From Chitinophagaceae bacterium UBA4857 (GTDB lineage: Bacteria > Bacteroidota > Bacteroidia > Chitinophagales > Chitinophagaceae): a stretch of 64,000 bases of DNA. The DNA is taken from assembly GCA_002399735.1 (NCBI GenBank), contig DHEF01000053.1, positions 61,613 through 125,612 on the forward strand, given 5' to 3'. How positions within the stretch are numbered: position 1 is the stretch's first letter; every line of letters begins with the position of its first letter. Positions 52,210-61,516 of this stretch are shown piece by piece. A model generated the notes under the pieces. It ran no database searches. It was given only the letters and a program-made list of their open reading frames with translations, and was not told the origin of the DNA. The position numbers and the translations under genes are program-made.

Positions 52210-53628
52210 ATGATGACACGTACAACAAAAAACAGGTTTTTTCTTTTGGCATTTGTGAGCATTATGTTGTCCATGCCGGGTGTAGTGGTAGCACAGTTAA
52301 AAAGTATTAATGCAAAGTTGCCGTCCTTACAGCAGTCTTTTGTCGATTTACGTTTTGGTATGTTTATACACTATAACATACCTACCTACATGAACCAGGA
52401 TTGGGCCGATCCTGAAGCTTCTGCTTCTTTATTCGATCCTAAAAAACTGGATTGTAACCAGTGGGCACAGGCGGCCAAAAGTGCTAATATGAGTTATGGT
52501 TGTTTAACTACCAAACACCATAGCGGTTTCAGTATCTGGGATACTAAAACCACACCGTACAATGTAATGAACAGTCCCTTAAAACGTGATGTGGTAAAAG
52601 AGTTTACCGATGCATTTAGAAAAGCCGGTGTAAAAGTAATGTTATACTATTCTATTTTAGATACGCACCATAAACTGCGTCCTAATTCTATAACACCTGC
52701 ACATATTAAATTGGTTAAAGAACAAATTACTGAGTTGTTAACCAAATACGGAAAAATTGAAGCCCTGATTATTGATGGGTGGGATGCACCATGGTCAAGA
52801 ATTAGCTATGACGATATTCCGTTTGAAGAAATTTATTTATTGGTAAAAAAACTACAACCCGATTGTTTGGTAATGGATTTAAACGGTGCAAAATATCCTG
52901 CCGAGGGTATGTTTTACACCGATATTAAAACCTACGAAATGGGTGCGGGCCAACGTGTAGAGGAAGAAAAAAACCGTATGCCTGCATTAGCTTGTCTCCC
53001 ATTAAATACATCATGGTTCTGGAAAGAAGATTTTCCGACAACACCGGTTAAAGATCCGGTAAAGTTGATTAACGAAACATTGATTCCGTTAAACAAAGCC
53101 AACTGTAATTTTATATTAAATGTGGCACCCAATAAAGATGGTTTAATTGATGACAATGCCCTTGAAGCTTTAAAAGTAATAGGTAAAAACTGGAGCAATG
53201 CAGGGCCTTTAGAGCAGTTACCTGCTTTGGATGCGCCTATCATTTCTTCAAACCTGGCTACAAACAAACCTACCAACTCAAGCTGGAGCGATGATATGAA
53301 TATTATGGACTTTGCTAATGATGATCGTTATAGTTCATCATGGGTTTCTAACCATACAGTAAAACAACCTTGGATTGAAATTGATTTAAAAAAAGCAACC
53401 GGGTTTAATGCTATTTCTATTACAGAGTCTAATCCTAACATTAAAAAGTACCGTATTGAGTATTTTTCAAATGGTAGCTGGAAAACTTTACTGGAAGGTG
53501 ATGTAAGCAAGAATGTAAAAGTACATCGTTTTGCATCGGTTAAAGGGTCGAAAATTAAAATTCATATTCTGGAAGCCAGACGTCGGGTATCCATTTCAGA
53601 AATAGGTGTGTACAACGAAAAGATTTAA
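52210..53628 (+). CDS. Alpha-L-fucosidase-like GH29 with C-terminal F5/8-type domain
   Basis: The 472-residue exported enzyme has a signal peptide ending VVVAQ. The catalytic barrel (about residues 40-330) shows FGMFIHYNIPTY, GCLTTKHHSGFSIWDTKTTP and the nucleophile-position Asp189 in EALIIDGWDAPW, followed by NCNFILNVAPNKDG. The C-terminal 130 residues form a discoidin-like binding domain (KQPWIEIDLKKATGFNAISI). It is shorter than the GH29 at 42193, and its active-site surroundings differ (IIDGWD against WWDTP), which suggests another subfamily and linkage preference. It overlaps nothing but precedes the TlpA gene by only 3 bases, so the two are co-transcribed. Confidence 0.9.
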   Translation: MMTRTTKNRFFLLAFVSIMLSMPGVVVAQLKSINAKLPSLQQSFVDLRFGMFIHYNIPTYMNQDWADPEASASLFDPKKLDCNQWAQAAKSANMSYGCLTTKHHSGFSIWDTKTTPYNVMNSPLKRDVVKEFTDAFRKAGVKVMLYYSILDTHHKLRPNSITPAHIKLVKEQITELLTKYGKIEALIIDGWDAPWSRISYDDIPFEEIYLLVKKLQPDCLVMDLNGAKYPAEGMFYTDIKTYEMGAGQRVEEEKNRMPALACLPLNTSWFWKEDFPTTPVKDPVKLINETLIPLNKANCNFILNVAPNKDGLIDDNALEALKVIGKNWSNAGPLEQLPALDAPIISSNLATNKPTNSSWSDDMNIMDFANDDRYSSSWVSNHTVKQPWIEIDLKKATGFNAISITESNPNIKKYRIEYFSNGSWKTLLEGDVSKNVKVHRFASVKGSKIKIHILEARRRVSISEIGVYNEKI

Positions 53629-53631
53629 AAA

Positions 53632-54738
53632 ATGACATTGCGAATAATACAGTTAGTTATTATGTTTTTAGCATTTGCCGGTTTTCAGGCAAATGCTAAA
53701 AACATAAAAGGGTTTACTATTACCGGTAATATAAAATTTATAACCGGCGATAAAGTATTTCTTACTTATGGTACAGTTGGACAATCATCTATTGATTCGG
53801 TAATAATAAAAAAAGGCAGCTTTATTTTTAAAGGCAGTGTAAGTGAGCCAACGCCTGCTATGATTTTTTCCAGAGATTATAAAGTACGCCTTGATTTGTT
53901 TATTGATAATGGCACCATAACCATTACCGGTAATGCAGACTCATTGTATAGCTACCGGGTTAAAAGTAAATTACCTGCGGTAATGGAGTTTGAAAAGTTT
54001 AATCAAGGCATTATGGCTAACAGGCAACAAACCATTGCTTTATTTAAACAGGCTTATGACTTAAAAACTGCCGGTGATACCATAAAGGCAGCCGAAATAC
54101 AAAAGCAAGCTGATACCCAATATAAAAGCGAGTTTGAAGTGCGTAAAAATTATGCATTGACGCATGCTGATAGTTATGTAGCAGGAAAAGAATTATTAGC
54201 TTATACCGATATAGCTAATTTAGCTATTGCCATAGAAGGCTATGAGAATATGACTGATAAAATTAAAAACTCGCTTATTGGTAAAGAGTTGTTTGAAAGA
54301 ATTAATATTCTTACAAGTGTAGAAGTAGGTAAACCTGCACAGTTATTTAAGCAGACTGATACGTTGGGGAATTTGATTGATGTGACATCTTACCGTGGCA
54401 AATATGTATTGCTGGAATTTTGGGCAAGTTGGTGCGGACCTTGCCGTGCAGAAAATCCGGGTCTTATTGAAAATTACAAACAGTACAATAACAAAGGCTT
54501 TGAAATATTAAGTATATCATTGGATGATAATAAAGACAAATGGCTTGCCGCCATTGCAAAAGATGGTTTGTTGTGGAAACAGGTATCTGACCTAAATGGC
54601 TGGAATAATAAAGTAGCTTTATTGTATGGCGTAAGAGCCGTGCCTGCGAGTTTTTTATTGGACCCCCAAGGTAAAATAGTAGCCAGCGGCCTGCGTGGCG
54701 AAAGCCTGACGGCAAAATTGAAAGAGATATTTCCCTGA
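53632..54738 (+). CDS. TlpA-like thiol:disulfide protein with DUF4369-type N-domain, in the glycan locus
   Basis: A 368-residue exported protein with a signal peptide ending FQANA. The N-terminal DUF4369-like domain (about 25-115, FTITGNIKFITGDKVFLTYG) is followed by a helical linker (about 120-225) and a thioredoxin/AhpC domain with redox Cys268-GP-Cys271 in FWASWCGPCRAENPG and a cis-Pro region (RAVPASFLLDPQG). It has the same architecture as the protein at 24083. Such genes occur in many Bacteroidota glycan loci, where they may keep secreted enzymes correctly disulfide-bonded; that role is inferred. It starts 3 bases after the GH29 stop. Confidence 0.9.
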   Translation: MTLRIIQLVIMFLAFAGFQANAKNIKGFTITGNIKFITGDKVFLTYGTVGQSSIDSVIIKKGSFIFKGSVSEPTPAMIFSRDYKVRLDLFIDNGTITITGNADSLYSYRVKSKLPAVMEFEKFNQGIMANRQQTIALFKQAYDLKTAGDTIKAAEIQKQADTQYKSEFEVRKNYALTHADSYVAGKELLAYTDIANLAIAIEGYENMTDKIKNSLIGKELFERINILTSVEVGKPAQLFKQTDTLGNLIDVTSYRGKYVLLEFWASWCGPCRAENPGLIENYKQYNNKGFEILSISLDDNKDKWLAAIAKDGLLWKQVSDLNGWNNKVALLYGVRAVPASFLLDPQGKIVASGLRGESLTAKLKEIFP

Positions 54739-54892
54739 TGTTAATAGTTTTTTATTAAATGAATAGGCCTTAGTTTTGAAGGATATTGTTTATTAAACCC
54801 TAAATATTTAAAAGCCCTGTACAATTTATAAATTTAAGGGGCCTAAAATTTGACGAAACATAAGGTTTAAAAATTTTTGCTATGTAGGTTGT

Positions 54893-55005
54893 ATGCAGGC
54901 GTAAGCGGGTGAGGGATAGAAGCGGCATCCTTTTGCGAAGGGCTGGCAAATGGCAGCGTGGCGCAAAAGATACAGCGGATAGCCCGACCCACCGGGGCAC
55001 CCCAT
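54893..55005 (+). ncRNA. Candidate structured RNA element upstream of the GH92 fusion
   Basis: A GC-rich 113-base block in an AT-rich gap. CTTTTGCG (54930-54937) pairs perfectly with CGCAAAAG (54962-54969). Inside, GCTG/CAGC (54941-54944 and 54952-54955) can form a second stem, and GGGT (54907-54910) with ACCC (54987-54990) a third. GATAGAAGCGGCATCC precedes and ATACAGCGGATAGCCCGACC follows. I recall similar GCGGCATCC...GCGGATAGC elements in other Bacteroidota genomes but cannot check. It may be an RNA or a REP-like DNA repeat. The remainder of 54739-55069 is AT-rich with no gene. Confidence 0.45.
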
Positions 55006-55069
55006 TATATCTCTATTTATTTGTAGCATTGTTTTTACCGGTGTTGCGTTATTTCGTAAAAATAAATTC

Positions 55070-58033
55070 ATGAAAAAGGTTTTGCTTTCCATTGCTGCTT
55101 GTGCATTGGTGTTTACCGGTCAGGCGCAAATTGTTGACAAAGTTGTTAATCCGATAGATTGGGTAAACCCGTTAATGGGCACCGATTCTGAAGTAGGTCT
55201 TTCCAACGGAAATACTTATCCGGCTATTGGTTTGCCGTGGGGTATGAATTTGTGGACACCACAAACCGGTAAAAATGGCGACGGATGGCAATATACTTAT
55301 CGTGCCAATAAAATTCAGGGCTTTAAGCAAACACACCAGCCTTCACCGTGGATGAACGATTACGGTCAGTTTTCTATTATGCCGGTAGTAGGTAAGGCTG
55401 TGTATAAACAAGAGGAAAGAGCCAGTTGGTTTTCGCACAAAGCCGAGGTGGCAAAGCCAAATTACTACAGTGTGTACCTGGCCGATCATGATGTGACAAC
55501 CGAGTTAACACCAACAGAAAGAGCGGCTATGTTCCGTATTAGTTTTCCTAAAACGGATAGCGCATTTATTGTGGTAGATGCATTTGATCGTGGTTCTTAT
55601 GTAAAAGTAATTCCCGAGCAAAATAAAATTATTGGTTACTCTACACGTTATAGCCGTGGTAATTTAAAAAACTTTAAAAACTATTTTGTAATAATTTTTA
55701 ATAAACCCTTCACCAATATTTCAACCTGGAACAAAGATGAGTTGAAAAGGAATGTAGCCGAAATGAGCAGCGACCAAAGCGGTGCCTTGGTTGGGTTTTC
55801 CATAAAAGATAAAAAAGATGTGGTTATTGCTAAAGTAGCTTCGTCGTTTATTAGTGCCGAGCAGGCAGAGATCAATTTACAAGAACTGGGTAACGATAAT
55901 TTTGACCAGTTAGTAAACAAAGGCCGTGCAATATGGAATGATGTTTTGGGCAAGGTAGAAATAGGCGGTGGTCATATTGATGATATCCGCACTTTTTATT
56001 CTTGTTTGTACCGTGCTGTTTTCTTCCCAAACAAATTATACGAAAAAAATGCCAAGGGTGAAATAGTGCATTACAGTCCTTACAACGGGCAGGTATTGCC
56101 GGGTTATATGTTTGGCGGTACCGGTTTTTGGGATACTTTCCGGGCCTTATATCCTTTCCTAAATTTAATGTATCCTGCTATAAATAAAGAAATGCAGGAA
56201 GGCCTGATTAACGATTATAAAGAAGGTGGTTTTTTACCAGAGTGGAGTAGTCCGGGCTTTGCCGATATTATGATTGGCAACAACTCTGCATCTGTTGTAT
56301 CAGATGCTTACATAAAAGGCCTGCGTGGTTACGATATTAATAAGTTATACGAAGCTTTATTACATGGTGCCAATAACGAAGGCCCTATGACAGCCGTTGG
56401 CCGTAAAGGTGTTAAATACTACAACCACCTGGGTTATGTGCCTTACGATGTAGGCATTAATGAAAACGCAGCTCGTACATTGGAATATGCTTATGCCGAT
56501 TTTACTATTTATCAATTAGCAAAAGCATTAAAACGTCCGCAAGCGGAAATTGATTTATACGCAACCCGCAGCCAGAACTACCGTAACTTATATAGCAAAG
56601 AACATAAATTAATGCGTGGCCGTAATAAGGACGGTAGTTTTCAATCGCCATTTAACCCTTACAAATGGGGCGATGCATTTACCGAAGGTAATAGCTGGCA
56701 TTATAGCTGGAGTGTGTTTCATGATGTACAAGGTTTAATAGATTTAATGGGTGGTCGTTCATTGTTTAATAACATGCTGGATTCGGTATTTATTATGCCG
56801 CCTGTTTTTGATGATACTTATTACGGTGGTGTTATACACGAAATACGTGAAATGCAGATAGCCAACATGGGCCAGTATGCACATGGCAACCAACCCATAC
56901 AACACATGATTTATTTGTACAACTATGCCGGACAGCCATGGAAAACGCAACACTGGGTGCGTGAAACCATGAGCCGCATGTACAAGCCAACCCCTGACGG
57001 GTATTGTGGCGATGAAGACAATGGTCAAACCTCGGCCTGGTATGTATTTTCGGCTTTAGGTTTTTATCCGGTTTGCCCTGGTACCGACCAATATGTGTTT
57101 GGTACGCCATTGTTTAAAAATGTAACACTTCATTTAGAAAATGGTAAAAAGTTTGTTATACAGGCACCTGCTACCTCTGAGCAAAATAAATATGTTCACT
57201 CACGTACGTTAAATGGTAAGCCGCTTACAAAAACTTTTATAACACATACCGATGTGTTAAAAGGCGGTCAGTTATTGGTGCAACAAAAAAATACGCCAAG
57301 TTACACATTGGGTGTACAGCCTAATGAAGTGCCTTACTCTTTTTCGCATCCTTTATATAATGCTGATTATAAGAAATATGTTCCTAAAGATGTAGCCCAG
57401 GCAGTAGCGGAGTTAAGTAGAGGAAATCGCAAAGATTCGGTTACTAAAAATGGTTACACACTGGTGTTTCATGTAAAAGATGAAAACTTTAGTGCCGTTA
57501 CGCAAAAACGTATGACCGATGCTTTTTTTGAAGTATATCCAAAATTAGCAGCGGAATACAATACCAATACACTTAAAAAAGTAACCTTTATTGTCGATCC
57601 TTTTTATGGTGGTGTGGCGGAAGCCAGCAATGGCATAATAACATATAGCCCGGTGTGGTTAAAAAATAATCCGGAAGATATTGATGTGGTAGTACACGAG
57701 GCTATGCATATTGTTCAAAACTATGGTGGTAACAGAGTACCCGGTTGGGTTACCGAAGGTATAGCAGATTATGTACGCCATAAATACGGTCTTAATAATG
57801 CTGCTGCCAAATGGGCCTTGCCTACTTGGGATGCTAAACATAATTACAATAACAGCTACCGCATTACCGCACGTTTTTTTAACTGGATTGAAACAAAAGT
57901 AAAAGCTGGCACTATTGTAGCCTTAAATGAAGCAGCAAGAGAAAATAAATTCAGTAACGATATCTGGGAAAAAGTTACCGGTAAAAGTTTAACTGATTTG
58001 TGGGCGGCTTATGTAACAGCAAAAGGTGAATAA
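55070..58033 (+). CDS. GH92 alpha-mannosidase fused to a basic-secretory-protein (BSP) peptidase-like domain
   Basis: A 987-residue exported protein with a signal peptide ending TGQAQ. Residues about 25-765 are a full GH92 enzyme: WVNPLMGTDSEVGLSNGNTY, GTGFWDTFRALYP, GDAFTEGNSWHYSWSVFHD, GNQPIQHMIYLYNYAG and GDEDNGQTSAWYVFSALGFY, which holds the acidic catalytic residues. GH92 enzymes are calcium-dependent exo-alpha-mannosidases. Residues about 790-987 are a BSP domain with a zinc-type motif His876-EAM-His880 (VVHEAMHIVQNYGG) followed by GWVTEGIADYVRHKYG. One polypeptide thus joins mannose removal to a peptidase-like domain, which fits attack on glycoproteins. Whether the BSP domain cleaves peptide bonds is unknown. 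The reading frame is continuous with no sign of a sequencing fusion. Confidence 0.9.
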   Translation: MKKVLLSIAACALVFTGQAQIVDKVVNPIDWVNPLMGTDSEVGLSNGNTYPAIGLPWGMNLWTPQTGKNGDGWQYTYRANKIQGFKQTHQPSPWMNDYGQFSIMPVVGKAVYKQEERASWFSHKAEVAKPNYYSVYLADHDVTTELTPTERAAMFRISFPKTDSAFIVVDAFDRGSYVKVIPEQNKIIGYSTRYSRGNLKNFKNYFVIIFNKPFTNISTWNKDELKRNVAEMSSDQSGALVGFSIKDKKDVVIAKVASSFISAEQAEINLQELGNDNFDQLVNKGRAIWNDVLGKVEIGGGHIDDIRTFYSCLYRAVFFPNKLYEKNAKGEIVHYSPYNGQVLPGYMFGGTGFWDTFRALYPFLNLMYPAINKEMQEGLINDYKEGGFLPEWSSPGFADIMIGNNSASVVSDAYIKGLRGYDINKLYEALLHGANNEGPMTAVGRKGVKYYNHLGYVPYDVGINENAARTLEYAYADFTIYQLAKALKRPQAEIDLYATRSQNYRNLYSKEHKLMRGRNKDGSFQSPFNPYKWGDAFTEGNSWHYSWSVFHDVQGLIDLMGGRSLFNNMLDSVFIMPPVFDDTYYGGVIHEIREMQIANMGQYAHGNQPIQHMIYLYNYAGQPWKTQHWVRETMSRMYKPTPDGYCGDEDNGQTSAWYVFSALGFYPVCPGTDQYVFGTPLFKNVTLHLENGKKFVIQAPATSEQNKYVHSRTLNGKPLTKTFITHTDVLKGGQLLVQQKNTPSYTLGVQPNEVPYSFSHPLYNADYKKYVPKDVAQAVAELSRGNRKDSVTKNGYTLVFHVKDENFSAVTQKRMTDAFFEVYPKLAAEYNTNTLKKVTFIVDPFYGGVAEASNGIITYSPVWLKNNPEDIDVVVHEAMHIVQNYGGNRVPGWVTEGIADYVRHKYGLNNAAAKWALPTWDAKHNYNNSYRITARFFNWIETKVKAGTIVALNEAARENKFSNDIWEKVTGKSLTDLWAAYVTAKGE

Positions 58034-58042
58034 TTTTTTGGT

Positions 58043-58195
58043 TACCGGTTTTTAACCCCGAGTAGTGATTTGTGTTTGGATTCGGGGCTGTAGTGTCCTG
58101 ATTGATCGTTCCTTGTTTTTAACCCCGATTTTGGTTTGTGTGATGGCTACGGGGCGATGCTCCGTTAAACTGTATTAATTCTATTGAGCAATTCC
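58043..58195 (+). repeat. Two adjacent mosaic repeat units, AACCCCGA type
   Basis: A partial unit (58049-58087, TTTTTAACCCCGAGTAGTGA ... TTCGGGGCTG) is followed by a full unit (58089-58195): TTGATCGTTCCTTG, TTTTTAACCCCGATTTTGGT, TACGGGGCGATGCTCCGTTA, TATTAATTCTATTGAGCA. This is the clearest case of the AACCCCGA centre joined to the TAATTCTATTG end. The 262-base gap 58034-58295 has no gene. Confidence 0.78.
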
Positions 58196-58295
58196 GCAAA
58201 GCGGAACAAGTAGTGCAAGCATACTATAAAAACAGAAAACCTAATTGGCAAATTGTCTAATTAACTAATTTTCTAATCATAACAAACCTCTAATC

Positions 58296-59117
58296 ATGGC
58301 AACAATTAAATTAAACGACCAAACCGAAATTTACTATAAAGACTGGGGCACCGGTCAGCCCATTGTATTTCATCATGGCTGGCCTTTATCATCCGATGAC
58401 TGGGATAAACAAATGTTGTTTTTCCTCGATCATGGTTACCGTGTTATTGCACATGATAGACGTGGACACGGCCGATCTACACAAACCGCCGATGGCAATG
58501 AAATGAATACCTATGCAGCAGATGTAGCAGCACTTGTAAAAGCATTAGATTTAAAAGATGCCATTCATATTGGTCACTCAACCGGTGGCGGCGAAGCTAT
58601 CCGTTATGCAGCCAAACATGGTGAGGGCCGTGTTGCTAAAGTTGTATTGATTGGAGCGGTTACACCTATCATGGTAAAAACAGCCAACAATCCTGATGGC
58701 GTGGAAATGAAAGTGTTTGACGATATACGTAACAATGTATGGACCAATCGGCAGCAATTTTATCAGGAGCTTCCTATTCCTTTTTATGGTTATAACAGGG
58801 ATGGTGCAGAAAAGTCGCAAGGTATTCTTGATAATTGGTGGAGACAAGGAATGATGGGCGGTATAAAAGCACAATACGATTGTATTAAGGCTTTTTCCGA
58901 AACCGATTTTTCCGAAGATTTAAAAAGCGTTGATGTTCCTGTATTGATTTTACATGGCGAAGACGACCAGATTGTGCCTTATAAAACCACTGCTGTAGCG
59001 GCAGCCAAATTATTGAAAAACGGCAAGTTGATTACTTATCCCGGTTTGTCGCATGGTATGCCTACCATTAATGCTGATAAAATAAATAAAGATATTTTGT
59101 CTTTTATTAAGTCGTAA
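58296..59117 (+). CDS. Alpha/beta hydrolase, cofactor-free haloperoxidase/esterase type
   Basis: The 273-residue cytoplasmic protein has no signal peptide. It shows the alpha/beta hydrolase pattern HHGWPLSSDDWDKQ with the oxyanion region, DRRGHGRS, the nucleophile Ser95 in IGHSTGGGE, Asp224 in LHGEDDQIVP, and His253 in LSHGMP. It is close to the non-haem chloroperoxidase group, whose natural activity is usually an esterase or perhydrolase. It lies between two GH92 genes, but separate repeat-rich gaps flank it and its cytoplasmic location makes a direct role in glycan cutting doubtful. It may act on a deacylation product or be an unrelated insertion in the locus. Confidence 0.9.
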   Translation: MATIKLNDQTEIYYKDWGTGQPIVFHHGWPLSSDDWDKQMLFFLDHGYRVIAHDRRGHGRSTQTADGNEMNTYAADVAALVKALDLKDAIHIGHSTGGGEAIRYAAKHGEGRVAKVVLIGAVTPIMVKTANNPDGVEMKVFDDIRNNVWTNRQQFYQELPIPFYGYNRDGAEKSQGILDNWWRQGMMGGIKAQYDCIKAFSETDFSEDLKSVDVPVLILHGEDDQIVPYKTTAVAAAKLLKNGKLITYPGLSHGMPTINADKINKDILSFIKS

Positions 59118-59191
59118 AAGTAAAAGGGTAGTTATGTTGATTACACTATTTTTACGCAAATAAATTTACACTTTCATCGTATTAAAACATA

Positions 59192-61501
59192 ATGATGTTA
59201 TCTAAAGTTCTTTTGAGTGCAACTGTTGTTTTATCATTCTCTGCAACGGTTGTTGCTCAAAATAATGGCAATAATTTATTGCAATACGTAAAACCAACTA
59301 CCGGTACAGCCCGCATGGGGCATGTGTTTCCCGGGCCTACTGTGCCTTTTGGTATGGTACAATTAAGTCCTGATACAGATACTATACCTTATGAAGTAAA
59401 TGGTAAGTACAATGGCGATGTATATAAGTATTGCGCCGGTTACCAGTACGAGGATAAAACCATTGTAGGGTTTAGCCATACCCATTTTAGCGGCACAGGC
59501 CACTCCGATTTGGGCGATGTATTGGTAATGCCAACTGTTGGTAAACTACAATTAAACCCGGGTGTAGCGGCTGATTCTAAAACTGGTTTCAGGTCAGCGT
59601 ATTCGCATGATAATGAAGAAGCTTCTCCGGCTTACTACAAAGTAAAATTAGACGACGATAATATTCTGGCCGAACTAACGGCTACCAATAGGGTAGGGAT
59701 TCACCGTTATACATTTCCGCAAAGTAACGATGCGCATATTGTGTTGGATTTAATGCATGGCATTTACAATTACAATGGTAAAAACGTTTGGACTTTTGTA
59801 CGGGTAGTTAACGATACATTGGTTACCGGCTACCGCCAAACATATGGTTGGGCACGTACACGTACCGTATATTTTGCTATTAGTTTTTCCAAACCATTTA
59901 AAAGTTATGGCAGCAAAAACTTTGACGAAAAACAACCCTACCGTGGTTTTTGGGGCCGTTTTGATCAAAGTAAAAATTTTCCCGATTTGGCTGCAAGAAA
60001 CCTGCGCATGCATTTTGACTTTGATACCAAAGCCAACGAACAGGTGCAGTTAAAAGTAGCTTTATCATCGGTAAGCCAGCAAGGCGCATTGGCTAATTTA
60101 CAAGCCGAAGCACCACATTGGAACTTTGACAAAGTAGTAGAAGATGGCCGGGCATTATGGGCTAAAGAGTTAAACAAAGTAGTAGTTCAAGCAGATGATA
60201 CAGAAACCAAAGAGAATTTTTACACGGCTATGTATCATGCGGCTTTATCACCTACCACTTACATGGATGTTGATGGTCGCTATCGTGGTTTAGATCAGGA
60301 AATACATACGGCAAAAGACTTTACTAATTATACTACTTTCTCCTTATGGGATACTTACCGTGCTTTACATCCATTGTTCAATATTTTGCAGCCTAAACGT
60401 AATGCAGATATGATACAATCCATGTTGGCGCATTACGACCAAAGTGTTATGCACATGTTACCCATCTGGAGTCATTATGCCAATGATAACTGGTGTATGA
60501 TAGGTTACCATGCGGTTACGGTTATTGCCGATGCGGTAATGAAAGGTAATATAACAGGTTATGATGCCAACAAAGCATTAGATGCCTGTATTGCCACCGC
60601 TAACCGTCGTGATTTTGATGGCATTGGATATTATATTGATAAAGGTTATGTACCCGAAGATAGAAGCGGTTCTTCTGTATCAAAAACATTGGAATATGCT
60701 TTTGACGATTGGACGATTGCACAACTGGCTAAAAAATTAGGTCGTATGGATGTGTATGAAACATTCATTAAACGTTCGGAGAATTACAGAAATGTGTACG
60801 ATGCCAGTATAGGTTATATGCGTCCTAAAATGTTTGACGGAACTTTCCGTAAAAACTTTGATGTATTAAGTACCCACGGACAAGGGTTTATTGAAGGTAA
60901 TGCCTGGAATTATAGTTTGTATGTGCCACACCAGCCAAAAGAATTAATTAAGATGATGGGTGGCGATAAAAAGTTTGTGGCGCACCTTGATTCTTTATTT
61001 ACCATGCATTTACCCGATGAGTTTTTTGCCGATACAGAAGATATTACCCGCGACGGTATTATTGGTAACTATGTACATGGCAACGAACCATCGCACCACG
61101 TAGCTTATTTATACAACTATGCCGGCAAACCCTGGAAAACGCAGGAACGTACCCGTATGATTTTAAAGAAACAATACCATTCAGGTCCTGCCGGTTTAAG
61201 TGGTAATGACGATTGTGGCCAAATGAGTGCCTGGTATATTTTTAGCGCCTTAGGCTTTTACCCTGTTGCACCAGGTAGTACTTATTACGATATTACCAGC
61301 CCTGCGGTAAAAGCGGCGGTTATTAATTTGGATAATGGTAAAAAGTTTGAAATAGAAACCATCGGACAATCCGATAAAAATGTGTACATCAGTAAAATTT
61401 TATTAAATGGTAAACCACATAATAGCTGGCAGATTAACCACGATGATATTATGAACGGTGGTAAAATAATTTTTTATATGTCGGCTAAACATGGTAAGTA
61501 A
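59192..61501 (+). CDS. GH92 family alpha-mannosidase
   Basis: A 769-residue exported enzyme with a signal peptide ending TVVAQ (two adjacent ATG codons; the first is used). GH92 signatures are VKPTTGTARMGHVFPGPTVP, FSHTHFSGTGHSDLGDVL, TTFSLWDTYRALHPL, FIEGNAWNYSLYVPH, GNEPSHHVAYLYNYAG and SGNDDCGQMSAWYIFSALGF, the last holding the paired acidic residues for the calcium-assisted inverting mechanism. The N-terminal half differs clearly from the GH92 at 55070 (TGTARMGHVFPG against MGTDSEVGLSNG), so the two probably have different linkage preferences within alpha-mannosides. It is the last enzyme of the locus, followed by a repeat and a strong terminator. Confidence 0.93.
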   Translation: MMLSKVLLSATVVLSFSATVVAQNNGNNLLQYVKPTTGTARMGHVFPGPTVPFGMVQLSPDTDTIPYEVNGKYNGDVYKYCAGYQYEDKTIVGFSHTHFSGTGHSDLGDVLVMPTVGKLQLNPGVAADSKTGFRSAYSHDNEEASPAYYKVKLDDDNILAELTATNRVGIHRYTFPQSNDAHIVLDLMHGIYNYNGKNVWTFVRVVNDTLVTGYRQTYGWARTRTVYFAISFSKPFKSYGSKNFDEKQPYRGFWGRFDQSKNFPDLAARNLRMHFDFDTKANEQVQLKVALSSVSQQGALANLQAEAPHWNFDKVVEDGRALWAKELNKVVVQADDTETKENFYTAMYHAALSPTTYMDVDGRYRGLDQEIHTAKDFTNYTTFSLWDTYRALHPLFNILQPKRNADMIQSMLAHYDQSVMHMLPIWSHYANDNWCMIGYHAVTVIADAVMKGNITGYDANKALDACIATANRRDFDGIGYYIDKGYVPEDRSGSSVSKTLEYAFDDWTIAQLAKKLGRMDVYETFIKRSENYRNVYDASIGYMRPKMFDGTFRKNFDVLSTHGQGFIEGNAWNYSLYVPHQPKELIKMMGGDKKFVAHLDSLFTMHLPDEFFADTEDITRDGIIGNYVHGNEPSHHVAYLYNYAGKPWKTQERTRMILKKQYHSGPAGLSGNDDCGQMSAWYIFSALGFYPVAPGSTYYDITSPAVKAAVINLDNGKKFEIETIGQSDKNVYISKILLNGKPHNSWQINHDDIMNGGKIIFYMSAKHGK

Positions 61502-61516
61502 AACGTTAAATGAAAC

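Noticed and set aside
55070..58033. GH92-BSP fusion as an assembly error
   Set aside because: The frame is continuous, the linker is plausible, the BSP domain follows at the normal GH92 end, and there is no repeat or codon-use break at the junction.
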